Shown here in pieces: positions 34,904-47,765 of a stretch of 64,000 nt of DNA; within the stretch, counting starts at the first letter, position 1; each line of letters opens with the position of its first letter. This stretch comes from Gossypium raimondii (lineage: Eukaryota > Streptophyta > Magnoliopsida > Malvales > Malvaceae). The stretch spans positions 51,927,733 to 51,991,732 of the forward strand of contig NC_068571.1 of the NCBI RefSeq assembly GCF_025698545.1, in the 5' to 3' direction. Position numbers and translations under genes: made by a program. Under the pieces are notes generated by a model, which worked only from the letters and a program-made list of their open reading frames with translations, did no database searches and was not told the origin of the DNA.

Positions 34904-37900
34904 TACCCCCTACCCGTATACGTCGCCAGAATAGGGTATGAGGCATTACCAGATTTTATTGAATTAATTTTCCATTATTACGAGTTAAATACTATTCATT
35001 TATCGAAACATGTCATGACGTCCCTTGGTTGGGCCTCCGAAGCCCAAAACATACATCGGGACCAAATCAGGATTTTATCGAAACCATAAGAAATTTTTCG
35101 AAAAATCCCAAAGTTTTTTTTTTTGAACTCAATATAACCCCTTTATAAATTTCTAACCTTCCCTGCGATTTTAAACCGAGACTAATCCAACACAACCAAT
35201 CCATTTCAACATATTTTCAAGATAGATTTAACATATTCATAAGATAACCTCATCACATACCAAAACCAAAATTTGTTAGCCATACCAATGGCTAACCATA
35301 CATTCATTTCACATTAACATTTACTTTACTAGCTTATACATGCCATTGATTTCCAAAATAAAGTTTCTTTATATACCGAGATCTTGAGGTTGATAGTGTG
35401 ATGCGTCTCCGACCAAATCCGACCTCCGAGCTCTTAACACTACAAAACAGGGGAAAAGGAAACAGGGTAAGCACTTTCAATACAATGCAATAAACATTCA
35501 TATACCCATTCAATACATTATTCCCCTATCATTCACAAACTCAACATTCAAATTAGTCCAATAATTTTCATGTATCAATAATATATACCATGATTGATGA
35601 GCTCATCAATACCATGATTTCCATTCCCTTGTTATTTTTCTATATTTATCCCGTTAAATTTCTCGAAATTTTGATGGATTTTCAGAGGTACACTTTAGTG
35701 TAAAAATCCGGGTCCGTCAATTCATATTCATGTGCGCACATTTCCATTTCAGAGAGCACACTCATGAACTTCATCCTTATAAAGGATTACGGTCCAAAGC
35801 TAAATCTCGTAATATAAACTCATAGAGTATTGTCGGGATTACCAGTCCAAGCTAAATCCCCTGCAACGACAATTACTCTAATGAGCTTGGATCTGAATTA
35901 CCAATCCAGGCTAAATTTAGACCCTAATTCGGATTACCCGTCCGGGCTAAATCCATTTCCCACATATTCTTCGGGAGGGCTATATCAGGATAGGATCACT
36001 TGTCCGGGCTATATCCTTTTTACTGTCAATTTCTTTTCAGAGATCCATCGAATTTTCCTTTCATTCAATCGGGATTGCTTCCCCTTTTTATAATATATAT
36101 CACTGTTTCATCAATTTTCATATAATGAACATTCAAATCATATTCACATCAATAACAAACATTTCAAGCATTTAAGAATTTAATTCAAGTTACACGAACT
36201 TACCTCGATACTTGTTCGTAAACAAAAATCTACTAATCCCGAACTTTTTCTTTTCCTTGATCTAGCTTCGTATTTGAATTTTCTGGATCTAAATAAATAA
36301 ATTTAATCATTAATCTACTACATTTCGTGTTCATATGTAACATTCTCTATAATTCCATTATTATTTACAATGCATTCAAAGCTATCTCACTGAGTCATAG
36401 TCACTAAATTATTTATATCTTGAGCTACGAAACTCCAAATTAAGATTTACTAATTTTTCCCAAAACTAGACTCACATATCTTCTAACCATAAAATTTTCA
36501 GAATTTTTTGTTTAGCCAATAAGTACAGTTTATCCTTTGAAGTTTCCCATGTTTCACTGTTTGATAGTTCCGACCCCTCTTCACTAAAAATTAATTATCT
36601 CATTGTACAGAATTCGTATGATGTTCTCGTTTGTTTCTTTTGAAAATAGACTCATTAAGATTTTAAAAATATAAATTTAAGCCCCTAAATATTTTTCACC
36701 AATTTTTGATGATTTTCCAAAGTCAGAACAGGGGAACCCGAATTCATTCTGACCTTATCTCACAAAATCTATTATATCTCATGATTTACAATTTCATTGC
36801 TTACGTAATTTCTTTTATAAGAAACTAGACTCAATAAGCTTTAATTTCATACTTTTTTCATCCTCTAATTCGACCTCTAAAATTTTTGGTGATTTTTCAA
36901 AGTTAGACTACCGCTGCTGTCCAAAACTGTTTTAGGGCATGATGTTAATTACCATTTTTCCCTAAGCTTTCAATAAATGATAATTTCATCCCTACTCAAT
37001 TAACCTCTCGATTAAGGTGATTTTTCTCAATTAACACTTTATCCCTTCACTTTAAACTACTTTATAACCTTTGGAAATCAGAATTTTAACACTAGACTTT
37101 AATTCCAAACCTTTTCACAATTAGGTCCTACAAATAAATTTCTATTGAAATTGCCTAATAAAATCATCTCATAAACAAATTAAAACTTCAAGTTCATGCT
37201 ATTTCATCATAAACTTCCAACACATATTCATAGCAACTTTCAATTTCATTCATAAAATCAAAAAGTAATGAATTTAGTAATATGACCTAGTTGTAAAAGT
37301 CTTAGAAACACAAAAATTACAAGAAAAATGCAAGTATTAACTCACTTGGTGCAAAAATTATGAAAATCCAGCTTGAATAAACCCTTAGGAAGTTTTTGGC
37401 TGATGAGAATGCAGAAAAATAAAGAGAATTCTAGATATTCCAATTTGGTCCCATTTTTATGTTAGTAAAATTTGTTAGTTTCCCATTTTACCCTGATTTC
37501 ACTAATTCTCCTATTTTTCTCACCGCCAAAAATATCTCCTTTTGGGCTTATTTTCAATTTATGTCCCTCTCCATTTAACAATTGAGCTATTTAATCATTC
37601 TAGTAACTTTTACATCTTTTTCAATTTAGTCCTTTTCACTTTATTGACTACCCAAACATTAAAATTTTCTAACGAAATTTTAATACCATATTACTAACAT
37701 TTCATAAATATTTATAAAAATATTTTTGACTCGGTTTTATGAGATCGAGATCTCGATACCTTATTTTTACCCAATTTCTTCAATAATTTCTTTTTCTAAC
37801 TAACCACTAAATCGGTAAAATTTTTCTATCGATATTTTCATATGATTTTCCTATCATATCAATATTCATGCAAAAATATTAAAATAAATTTCTCTTTAAA

Positions 37901-37961
37901 TCAGATTTGTGGTTACAAAACCACTGTTCCGATAACCTTGAATTTAGGTCATTACAAATAA
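34904..37961. mobile_element. Solo LTR (3048 bp) with 5-bp target-site duplication
   Basis: The element 34909-37956 begins TGTAATACC and ends GGTCATTACA, giving the LTR hallmark TG...CA with a 6-bp inverted end (TGTAAT/ATTACA). It is flanked by the direct repeat AATAA at 34904-34908 and 37957-37961. No gag or pol frame, primer-binding site or second LTR copy is present, so a solo LTR left by recombination is the simplest reading; a non-autonomous element is possible. Strand is not set: the phrases near the left end could be either end of transcription. Degenerate internal direct repeats lie at about 35830-36020. Confidence 0.75.
35830..36020 (+). repeat. Degenerate ~50-bp direct repeats inside the solo LTR
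   Basis: At least four variants of 'ggattaccagtccaagcta' / 'gaattaccaatccaggcta' / 'ggattacccgtccgggcta' / 'ggatcacttgtccgggcta', each followed by 'aatcc' or 'tatcc', at roughly 50-60 base spacing. They are GC-richer than the surrounding LTR. Their meaning is unknown; tandem motifs in LTR U3 regions are often transcriptional. Confidence 0.7.
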
Positions 37962-38269
37962 TGATGGTGATGCTATGTCCTAGGGTAAAACGTTTTAGGA
38001 TGATTGGTAATCAATGATCCCGTGTTCCTACGTAGACCTCATATATTTTTAGTAGAGACGTGAAGTCTTCACAATTCGTTTAACTAAGGTTCGTAGGTTA
38101 GTTCAAGGTCTACCGATTGGTAAGTCAAGTATGCATGGTCCGCGAGGATATTAGTTTCGATGGAAGACACGTGTCCGACTCTGGTGAGGTCTACCATTTA
38201 GAGTATAACAATTGCCCCCTAAGTGAGGAAGATTATACAAAAACATACAATAAATATTGAAAAGGTGCG

Positions 38270-38530
38270 ATATAAAACTAATTAATAATAACACATGCAA
38301 TATGTACGATATCAAAATAAAAAAATAGATTAAATTATGAGTAAAACAAAATTTAAACACAAAAAACATATTAGATTTAGAATACTAAATGAATATAATC
38401 GTTTATAATTATTTTGTCATCAATCTTAAGTTGATGTCGTGTTCATTTGTGACACTAACTCAGTCAACATTATTCAAATACGCAAATATATAAAATTTTA
38501 GAGCACATATATAAGTACTAAAGTTTCAAA
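38270..38530 (+). repeat. Dispersed AT-rich repeat, copy 3 of 3
   Basis: Matches 14213-14465 in orientation and order of phrases ('aataataacacatgcaatat', 'agattaaattatgagtaaaac', 'tcatcaatcttaagttgatg', 'gtgacactaactcagtcaa'). Confidence 0.5.
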
Positions 38531-39725
38531 TAAAAACTATATATTGTTTAGTTGAACTAATAATTTTTTTATTGACTTATAAAAATATATCTTTTGTGTA
38601 CCATGTGAGCCTAATGAGTGCCACATGGTGCTTGGGCGAAGCCATGGAGGCAAGTTCTCCTAGCATAGCCATGATAAGATTGTGCGTCATCATATCTTCA
38701 CAGTGGATAAATGTTCTTCCAAAGGGAACTAACGCGAGGGTATATAAAATACACTTAATCACTTTAAAATAAAATTTGTCCTATTTTAATTACTCCAAAT
38801 ATTTTTTCTTAATTGAGTTAATTTAAATAAAATAATTGTACGAATTGGTCATTGTTATTAATTTTTCCATTTTGAATGTAAATAGTTAAGGACAATTATT
38901 ATGACGTTAATATCTTTCTCAATTGTGCATAATTTTGATTTGTAAATAATAAATTTAGCCCTCAATATTTACATATTTTGTTAATTTGATCTCAATTCTA
39001 AAATTTTAGCAAATTTAGCCTAAGCATTTACACATTTACAAAAATATGGCGAGCTAAATTTGTTAAACTATGACCAAATTGATAGAGTGTATAAATTATG
39101 AGAGCTAAATTCGTTATTATACCAATTAAATTTATGTAAAATTGACGAAAAACATTAATATTGTAATTAATTGTCTTTAATTACTTTCGAAATTACAGGG
39201 ATCAAATTGTTTCAAATTTTTTTAGATGAACCAATTTGCTCAGTATTGAAATTAAGAGGAACTAAAGAGATCTTTTTACCAATATTCATCATCACTGGAG
39301 AGGTGTTTATGACTTTAAATCGAATTTGGTCTATGTACAAAAACTGGTCCTTAAATTTTATCTAAATCCATCAATATTTATAAATTATTAATCTAAATTC
39401 ATTTCAATCTCGCCCATATTACCATTTTATAATAATAACTAATAACATTATTTTGTTTAATCATCTTTAACTTTCCATAAAATAACTATTTAAAATATAT
39501 TTAACGTTGACACTAAAAAAATCAATTATTACAAAAAATTACCCAAAAAGTCTACAATGCTTTACTTTACATTCTTCTCTACAAATTAATTAATAGTTGA
39601 TTTTTATTTTGTTTTGTTTTCTTTAATAAAAAAAAAAAGAATGAGCCGTGAAAAAAATTTGACCCATCCAAATATCCGGGTCCAAATCCGGATACTAAAA
39701 ATCCCCGGATTTAAGTTGATCCGTT
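38531..39725. other. Intergenic region downstream of the ERF gene
   Basis: A GC-richer patch at 38577-38772 is open on both strands, but neither translation shows a family I recognise. The rest is AT-rich with no visible gene. The ERF 3' UTR should fall in the right-hand part. Confidence 0.4.
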
Positions 39726-40301
39726 CTAAAAATTCCAAAGAAATGATCCCGGAATCAAAATCCCATCAAAATTTTCATCTTCACCACCAATGTTAAGCAT
39801 CGATGATCCCAAAACATCACTTGAAAAATCATCAAATCCAGGGAAAATCCCATAATCCGAAACACCATTACCCGAACCCATCGTCAATAGATCCATAGCC
39901 GACCCGTCGAATTGTACCGTCGCGTCCGAAACTGACGGCGACGGTGACTCCATTTGGAACGCAGAATCAGTTTGCTCCGAATGGATCGTCGAAGGCTCCG
40001 AGTTCGCGAACCTCGCTGCGGCGGCTTGGATTTCATGGGGAGATAAAGACGTACCGCCGGCTATCTCGGGTGGGTTATCAGGGAAATTGAATTTAGCAGA
40101 ACGGCCGCGTAAGCAAAAAAGAGCGGCGTCGAATGCACGCGCCGCTTTCTCGGCGGTGTCATAAGAACCTAACCAAATCCTTTCTCTACAGTTTGGTAGC
40201 CTGATTTCAGATACCCATTTCCCCCATTTTCGCTTACGTACACCTTTGAACCTTGAATCGCTCGTTTCAACCGCAGATTTCTCGCTAAGGTGTTTCACCA
40301 T
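39726..40301 (-). CDS. AP2/ERF transcription factor, DREB subfamily (ERF016-ERF019-like)
   Basis: Single intronless exon, 191 aa. One AP2 domain occupies about residues 16-75: it starts [20 protein letters not shown], continues [20 protein letters not shown], and ends at KFNFPDNPP. The WVSEIR strand, with Val at the DREB-typical position, places it in the DREB side of the family. After the domain comes a conserved ANSEPS-like helix region, then an acidic serine-rich tail ending SFLWNF, which resembles the small ERF016-ERF019 group of Arabidopsis (including ORA47). These are nuclear, stress- or jasmonate-responsive regulators. The start MVKHLSEKS is the first ATG and has the group's typical MVK opening. 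A TATA-like TATAAAA lies on the minus strand at 40461-40455. The exact orthologue is not settled. Confidence 0.93.
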   Translation of the reverse strand: MVKHLSEKSAVETSDSRFKGVRKRKWGKWVSEIRLPNCRERIWLGSYDTAEKAARAFDAALFCLRGRSAKFNFPDNPPEIAGGTSLSPHEIQAAAARFANSEPSTIHSEQTDSAFQMESPSPSVSDATVQFDGSAMDLLTMGSGNGVSDYGIFPGFDDFSSDVLGSSMLNIGGEDENFDGILIPGSFLWNF

Positions 40302-40560
40302 TGTTGTTTGCTAAGCTTTTTTTTCCTGGGTTTTTTAAAGTAATAATGATTTTAAGGTTTTTGATTTTGATTCACTATGAAAATGAATCGATAAATTGGA
40401 TTTTTTTTTTTTGAGGTTTTTAAGTTTGGATGATAATGGAATTTGCGGCTCTGCTTTTATATTACCATGAAACGACGAGTGGGAGTGATCTTCAGTCAAA
40501 GAAATACAGGCGTGTTGAGTTGGAGCTTCTAGAAACTGTACCCTTAAGCCAAAAGGGATA
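40302..40560 (-). promoter_or_regulatory. ERF promoter region with TATA box
   Basis: On the minus strand TATAAAA at 40461-40455 lies about 154 bases before the ATG, a plausible core promoter. An 8-base palindrome TTCTAGAA near 40528 resembles half of a heat-shock element. Function is inferred from position only. Confidence 0.45.
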
Positions 40561-43129
40561 ATCTAATATTTAGTCCTTGAATTTGGTAACTTTTTCAATT
40601 TAATCCTAGTCCACCTTAGATTTCGCTGAATTGACATGTCATTCTCCCATAATGTCACATTTATCACCTGTTTTTTTTTTCTAAAAATTCAAAATCTTTT
40701 AAAATATAAAATTTAATATCTTAATAAAAAATTCAAGTGAGGATATCATCACCCTTAAAAACATTAAAAGAGGGATGAGGATAAAGGGCCTAAAAATTGT
40801 CGATTTAACATTTTATTTTAATGATAAAATTATACTTTAACCCTTAATTTATAGACTGTGGGTAAAAGAAGAAATTCATGGGCTAAATTTAAAAAAACAA
40901 ATTTAAAGATTAAATGTTGTTCTACCCTTTAGTTAAAATGATAAGAACTAAGTTTCGGTTTTAAATTTTGTAAAATAAAAAAAATATTGACATCCGATTA
41001 AAAATTAAATCCGATTTATTCTTAATATGATTATCGAATATCAGGAGGGTTTTAAAAAAATATTAGACACGTGTCCAATGTTTAAAAACCTTGCTTTATT
41101 ACATTCTTTTTACGCGGGGAGGGTTCGAGTGGAATATTCCACCACGTGGGCCTTTTATATTACTCGTGCTTTAATTCTCTCGCCAGTCGCCACCAACTCG
41201 TATTTTGTTTTTTGTTTTTTATTATTATTACGTTTATTAATGTTGTATTATTGTTTTAACAATACCGAAAACATTTTGCTGCCTCGCATCACATCACATC
41301 ACATTTCTATAGTAATATCCTCCTCATTAGGAAAATAAAAAAATGAATTAAAATATAAATTAATATAGAAAAAAACTAAAATTGATTTAAGTCTATATAT
41401 ATTATGGTTACCCCAACCATCGTGTTTTATAATAATTAATTCCAGTTATAATTATTTGGATGTATTATTTAATAGAAAAATACAATATGTTTAATATACG
41501 ATTATGTTAGAATATAATATAATTTATAATTTAATAATGTTAAAAATATTTTTATAAGTAATTAATTTTTATTATTTCTAACTGAAAATTATTAAATTTA
41601 AAATTTAAACATAACATAGATAAATAGATTAATTAATTAATGATAAAATTATCATGTAGTGAGCAAGTTTTGACCTAAAAGAATAACAGGTCAATTATTG
41701 GATCATAATTTTAAATTTAAAAAGTAAAACATTTTAAATTTTAAACTTTTTAATTACATTTACTAAATTTAAAGTTTTGTCAAAATATATATATTTATAA
41801 AATTCTAAAGTAATGAATTTTTTCATTAATAGCATAAAAAGATCACATTGAAGGCAAATTTATTTGAAAAAAGAAGATAATTTAGAATATTGTTTAGATT
41901 TATTCGGATTTAAATTTAGATGTATTTGAGTTTTAATTTATTAAATATATTATTTTTATTTGCCTTGTTTATACAATTATAACTGTAATTGTGGTTATAA
42001 ACTTGGGAAAACAAAAAATTTATATAAGGTTAAAAGAATATTTATACAATTAAATTAAAACAAATTATTATTAATGAAAAATAAAATAAAATCAGATTTA
42101 GTCACACTTATAAAATCTTTGTCAAAATTCTATGAATATGGATGGAACTTGGAAGAGTTAATTGGATAGTCCGACCCATTTTCATTTCATTTTTCTGCCT
42201 AATCGCCCACCTACCTACGACTACCTTCTTCATCTCACGCGCATGCATATAGATAGCGTGATGCATGATTTACATATAATCCTCGTTTCGGGGAATTTGT
42301 TGTACTAAAAATCCGTTAAAGTATTTATTCAAAGAAAAGTTTAAGATTAATTGAGTTAAGAGTGGGTATGGATTAAAAACCGGTTGAACCGTGCTTTAAT
42401 GTTTTTATTTTTATTAATTTTTTTAATAATTTAATTAATCAAATAGTCTCACCAATCGAATCAGTTAGATCGATGAATTGATGGTCTAATCCCATTAGTC
42501 GTATTTAGATCTATGTCGTCATATCTCGTGTAAATAAAATAGCGAATAACTTAAATTCATTAATTTTTTAAAACAAAATATTATTATACATTCGTCTATA
42601 TATAATATTCTCTTAAATTTAATTTAAATTTAATTAAATCATTAAAATAAATAATTAAAATTTTGAAAACCAAAACACAAAAACATTGAAATCTTTTTCT
42701 AGCATTTATTGAAAAATAAAATCACAAGCAACAAAATTTAGATTTTTGGTTTCGATGTTCTCTCTTTCGTGATGCTTTTCCTTCCATTTTTTCACCATCA
42801 TAATTTTTAATGAAATATTAACTAAAATTTAATACCAAAAACTTTGTATTATCGTGCATATGATTAGATTTGGACCCGATTTTTATTTTTTTTCGTAAAA
42901 TTATTTCCATTGTTGTTGAACCCAATTTTCTGATGGGTAATCATTTGCCAACCTTGCATCCATACGTGTAGCTTCCATGGTAGATGGTATTTAAAGACCA
43001 TGGATATTGAATGTTAATAATGAATATTTCATTGAAATTAACGACCGTGAAAGAAATGGAAGGAAAGACATCACCAAACAGAAAATTCAAAGAGTGGAAA
43101 GCCGAAATCAAGGCGGCGAACAAAAGTTT

Positions 43130-43380
43130 TTAGAGGTCGAAATTAAATTATAATTTTTATAATAATAAAAATATAATTTTATCATTTTAATGGCTTATAT
43201 CTTATAATTTTTAAAAGATTAAATCAAACATTTATCATTTTTAAAAGGGTCCAAGTGTAATTTTACTTTTACTAATTTAAACTTTTTAAAATTTTGAAGA
43301 GTCTAAATGAAAAAATTTTTATTTTAAGGGGTTCGGTTCCCCTGCCAACCTCCCTCGCTTTGCCCCGCTAAAACCTATTT
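43130..43380 (+). repeat. Dispersed repeat, copy 2 of 2
   Basis: Matches 21780-22015 phrase by phrase in the same orientation, with moderate divergence. The right end runs into 'ggggttcggttcccctgcca' and 'cctccctcgctttgcccc', GC-rich for this region. Confidence 0.55.
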
Positions 43381-44001
43381 GAATGATGCTGCTTGTAATA
43401 CTTTTTGAGAGGTAGATTTAATTATTTTTTCTTTCTTTTTAAATTTTAAATTAATTGTTTTTAAATAATTATGTTAAAATTAAATAAAATTAGAGAGGAT
43501 ATTATTAAATATGTATGAGTGCATAATAATATTTGTATGTCTTTAAAAATTGATGATGATGTGACACTATTTTATTGGCTCTTAAAAATAGAAGTTTTTA
43601 GAATTATTCTAATAAAAGTTATTATCAATAAAATAAGGGTATATTTTTTATCAACATTATTGGGAGTGATAGTCATAAACACCAAACATAGACTGTAAAA
43701 TAGACGTGAATGATACTCAAAAATAGAGGGTCTTAATAGCAGATGTTTAATTGATCAATTTTTCGATTTGGTTAATTTTTTTAATTGATTATTTTATACT
43801 TTAATCAATGGTTAATATGAACTTGGTTACTTGTAACTAATTGATACCTAAACCTTTTTTGGACCTAATTGGTACGTAAATTTGGAATTCATCACATGCT
43901 TTGGTACCTATATTATAGTTTTATTAGCGTAACATCCTCAAATATTTGATATTAATAGTAATACGACCTACCTAAGTGTAAAAAATAAGTGAATAATCAT
44001 G

Positions 44002-44075
44002 GGGTGTAGTGTGGTGATTTCTCACCTCATCTTTTATTCAAGAGGTTAGGGGTTCAATCTTCACCTATGAGAATA
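44002..44075 (+). repeat. tRNA-like SINE candidate, second family
   Basis: Has box-A-like 'ggtgtagtgtggtgatt' and box-B-like 'taggggttcaatcttc' at tRNA-like spacing. It is not similar to the 15989 family. No target duplication was identified. Confidence 0.35.
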
Positions 44076-44292
44076 GAACATATTTTATAAATAGTCATTT
44101 ATTTTTTTGAAAAATACCGTAGTGAGAAGATTAGTCACTATTGTCGGTGAATAAGTGGCAAAGAAAGCTGAGTTTCAGTAAGCTAAGTTTAAAGCTCCGT
44201 GGGTTGAACTTTCTTTGGGTTGTGCTCTACTTTATTATTGGGCTATAGCTTTTCCTTATACGTTGGCATAACAAGCCTTATGTAACTATATC

Positions 44293-44600
44293 AGGGTAAA
44301 TTGCACCCAAGGTCATTAAACTGTTAGTAAGCTTACAATTTAGTTATTTAACTTTAAAAAGTTACAAAATGGTCACTAAATTATTCGAAAGTTTTCATTT
44401 AAGTCATTGAACTATTTAAAAGTTTTTATTTAAGTAACTAGGCTGTTAAGTTTTTTTTTTTAAAGTCCAACTAGCGAGCTTCAAGCGATGATTCAACGAT
44501 CATACAGTGATTCAATACCCATTGACGAGTAGAAGAACATACTTTAGATCCAACTGAGTCTGACGATCGGTGTTGGAGTTGATACCAACAGAGCTAAGAC
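44293..44600. mobile_element. Partial foldback element related to 33199-33795
   Basis: Repeats the left-arm order of the 33199 element: 'agggtaaattgcacccaag', 'ttacaaaatggtcactaaa', 'ttattcgaaagttttcattt'. A matching right arm is not seen. Confidence 0.5.
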
Positions 44601-46139
44601 TCAATCAATAAATTTATATTCAATTTAAAATCAGAGTAATAATGCCTAACTTTCATTGTGAGCAAACATTTATGCAACTTCATTTTTTTAAAAATTACTT
44701 AATTGATATAAAATTGAGATAAACTAGAGTAAGTACATCCTTCTTTTAACTACTATGTCTCTTAAAATGAAGCATTTGTCACTTATTATCAAATAAATAA
44801 TCCTAACCTAAAACTAATTAAAAATAAATAAAATTAAAATTCAAGAACAAAAAGCTTCCACGGCTAGCCTTCTTTGAGTACATGGAGGCTTTCCAAATCT
44901 ATCTTTAGAAACTTCGAAACAACACGGTTCTTTACCAACACATTTCTGTTTAATTATTGAGATCACATCTTCATTCGATTCGTATTCGCTTTTGTTAAAA
45001 GATCCACACTCGCCTTGCGGAGTACCAAAACTTGCAAACTCGATTTTCGAAATTGACTGATCTTTACACGACAATTCAACTTTATGTCCTTCGTAAGCAT
45101 TTACACAAGCCTTTCCAATTTCAATTGTCTAGAATTGGACTTTCGAAGGATTCCCACCGAATTCTTCAAACAAAACGAGCGTGTTTTCACCGTCTTTGAA
45201 AAATGAACTAGGTATATGATACCTAATAAAAAAACAACATCAATATAGACGGATACATCAAAATTAAGGTATCGAAATTTATATAATAAAAAACATTATT
45301 TACTACCATTGTATCGGCCACGATAATCACAAGTACCAGGCTCACACATGTCTTCATCAGCTACAGCGCTAGGCCAATACCTACCAGTATAATGAACATT
45401 GACCCAAGCAATACCCTTTCCTAAACCAATTAAATCCACCACAATTGGATTATTTCCCAATGGGGCTTTGAAGGGTGTCTGAAAAAAGGAAAACCCATTT
45501 TAAAACTATAGTTTAGTAAAAAAGATTAAATTATAAATTTTGTAAGGTATAGGGACTAAAATTAAATTAAACCATTTATAAGATACCGAAAAAATTACCT
45601 TATACCAAGTGAAATTCCTATAAACAGGAATAGAATCTGATGCCCATTTCAAAGTTGAATTACAGTCCATCTCAAAAAACTTGTTTGCAATTCCATCCAT
45701 TCCAATTTTATAACTCCATTTATTTGAGGTTAAGCTTTTAACAATGGTTTGGTTTCCATTTTTGATAACCAATTCAATGGGATCCATATATTAAGAAAAT
45801 TAATTACCTGTAATCCAACAGTGACACTGAGAATTGTTATCAAATTCTTTCCAATGGATAGCTACTGAGAACCTATATTTTTAAATAAATATAATAAATT
45901 TGTATTTTATTAAGTGAATTCCATATATTAAATAAATAAAAATATATTTATTTATTTATCTTACCAATGTATGCTCCATTGAGAAATACATGAGAAACTT
46001 GACCACTATTGTTAAACCTGAAGCTAACAGGTACTTTCACCATCGGATCATCTTTTGCAAGCTCAAAACTAGCAAAAATATTAAATAAATAAATAAACAG
46101 TTTAAAATGGTTAATTTATGGTTTTGATCCTTGTACTGT

Positions 46140-46815
46140 TTGACCTTTTTTTTTAAAAATACCTTGCCAATAACCACAAATAATCACTGGCATCATTTGC
46201 CATCTTGTTAATCAACAATCTTATTAATTGAAAAAAATGTAAAGAAATAGTTTTAAAATGGTTAAATTATGGGTTTGGTCCTTGAACTAGTTCGATTAAA
46301 ATCTTGGTGTAAAAGGACCGAAGCAATAATTTGACTTTTTTTAAAAATCTTAAAGTTTTTTTTTTTTTACCTTGTCATTAACCACAAATAATCAATGGCA
46401 TCATTTGCCATATCTTTTTTTTATCAACAATTTTATTGATTGAAAAATAATGTAAAGAAATAGTTTAGAAATGGTTAAGGACTGAAACCATAATTTGACC
46501 TTTAAAAGTATTAAAAAATTTTACCTTGCCATTAACCAAAAATAATCACTGTCATCATCTGCCATTCTTTTTATGAACAAATTTTTTTGAAGGTTATCAA
46601 CAATTCTATTAATTGAAAAGATGTAAAGAAATAGTTTTAAAACGATTAAATTATGGTTTTGGTCCTTGTACTATTACAACTAAAATGTTGTAGTACAAGG
46701 ACCAAAACAATAATTTGACCTTTAAAAAAAGGAATTTACCTTGTCATTAACCACAAATAATCACTAGCATCATTTGCCATATCTTTTTGATCGACAATTT
46801 TATTAATTGAAAAAT
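46140..46815 (-). repeat. Four-fold amplified exon inside the beta-galactosidase pseudogene
   Basis: The minus-strand exon encoding ANDASDYLW plus its 5' part recurs four times at about 46815-46738, 46620-46523, 46450-46370 and 46245-46162, with intervals of about 150-215 bases that also resemble each other. The first copy (in transcription order) reads through GKGDFSINKIVDQKDMANDA cleanly. The later three contain stops, frameshifts or small insertions. Normal family members have this exon once. Confidence 0.8.
46648..46716. repeat. Perfect-stem hairpin within the amplified region
   Basis: 'ttttggtccttgtactatta' and its near-exact complement 'tagtacaaggaccaaaa' flank a six-base loop region, extended by flanking 'aaattatg' / 'aataattt'. 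It looks like the two termini of a MITE with the middle deleted. Confidence 0.6.
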
Positions 46816-47249
46816 CTCCTTTACCTTGAACCATAGTTGATTCAATGGATTCAGGCCTCCATTCCCATTTCATACAAGTTGGTTCATCCTCAGCTTTATT
46901 GGGTTTTTTTCACATACACCGAAGTTTGAGCAGAAACCTAAAAAAAAATTTAAAATATAATTTTTAAAAAAAACCCCATAATTTTAATTAAGTTAATTTG
47001 TATTAAAATTAATTAATTTTTAAAAAAATTGAAATATATATATATATACACCTTTGCAGTGTTATATGCTTCATTTTTGCAATGAGGAAGGATACTAACA
47101 GACCATGCTGGAAGGAAATAATCAAATCCTCCAAATTTGACTGTGAAATCTGATCCTTTATTTGGATTACTCAAAAAAACAACTTGAATTCTCCTTTGTT
47201 ACATAAGCAGTACCCTAATATATATATATATAAATAATAAATTAGAACA

Positions 47250-47289
<40 letters not shown>

Positions 47290-47424
47290 AGATTGTTAAG
47301 AGTATTGTGCAAATAACACCAAAAGTATTGTTTTCTTTGAGTGTCGTGAGCAACCCACCATTAAGGTTTTGTCTCCTACCTCCAGACAATACAGTGGTGG
47401 TTCGTGACATTAAGTTCTGAGGTA

Positions 47425-47765
47425 GTTTATTTAAAATTTTTAAAAATTTTAAAGAGTTTATTAAAATTTTCAAAAATTTAGGATCTTAATAAGAATTTTA
47501 AAATTTTAGGGTCCACAAGTTTTGGAGGGTCTTATTAAAATTTATAAAATTTTGAAAGGCTCAATTAGAATTTTAAAAATTTCAAAGGCATAATAAAAAA
47601 ATTCCAAAATTTAAGGTCTTGATAAGAATTTACAAAAATTTTAGGATTTAATTAACATTTTTAAAAATATCGAAAGGATTAATGAAATTTTTAAAAATTT
47701 CAAGGGAGCTAATTGAAATTTTTAAAATTTTTAAAGGTATAATAAAAATTTTCCAAAAATTTGGC
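47425..47765. repeat. Degenerate short-unit tandem array
   Basis: Around ten diverged units of 30-35 bases built on 'ttaaaattttaaaaatttt' followed by 'aaaggg' or 'aggtct'. It lies in an intron of the pseudogene. A similar style of sequence occurs at 58820-59010. Confidence 0.6.

Larger units (their letters stand above)
40561..44840. other. Intergenic AT-rich DNA with repeats, no gene
   Basis: Holds the dispersed repeat at 43130-43380, a SINE-like segment at 44002-44075 and a partial relative of the 33199 foldback element at 44293-44600. The frame at 41027-41338 has no family features and looks accidental. Confidence 0.5.

Noticed and set aside
34909-37956. Reading the 3-kb LTR as a complete retrotransposon
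   Set aside because: No primer-binding site, polypurine tract, gag or pol frames, and no repeated ends longer than 6 bp inside it.
41027-41338. 103-codon plus-strand frame
   Set aside because: Composition drifts into poly-Leu/Phe from T-rich DNA, there is no motif or splice context, and it is unlike any neighbour.
47171-47473. 100-codon minus-strand frame with IYIYIY run
   Set aside because: Made of an (AT)n tract and intronic repeat in the GH35 pseudogene.
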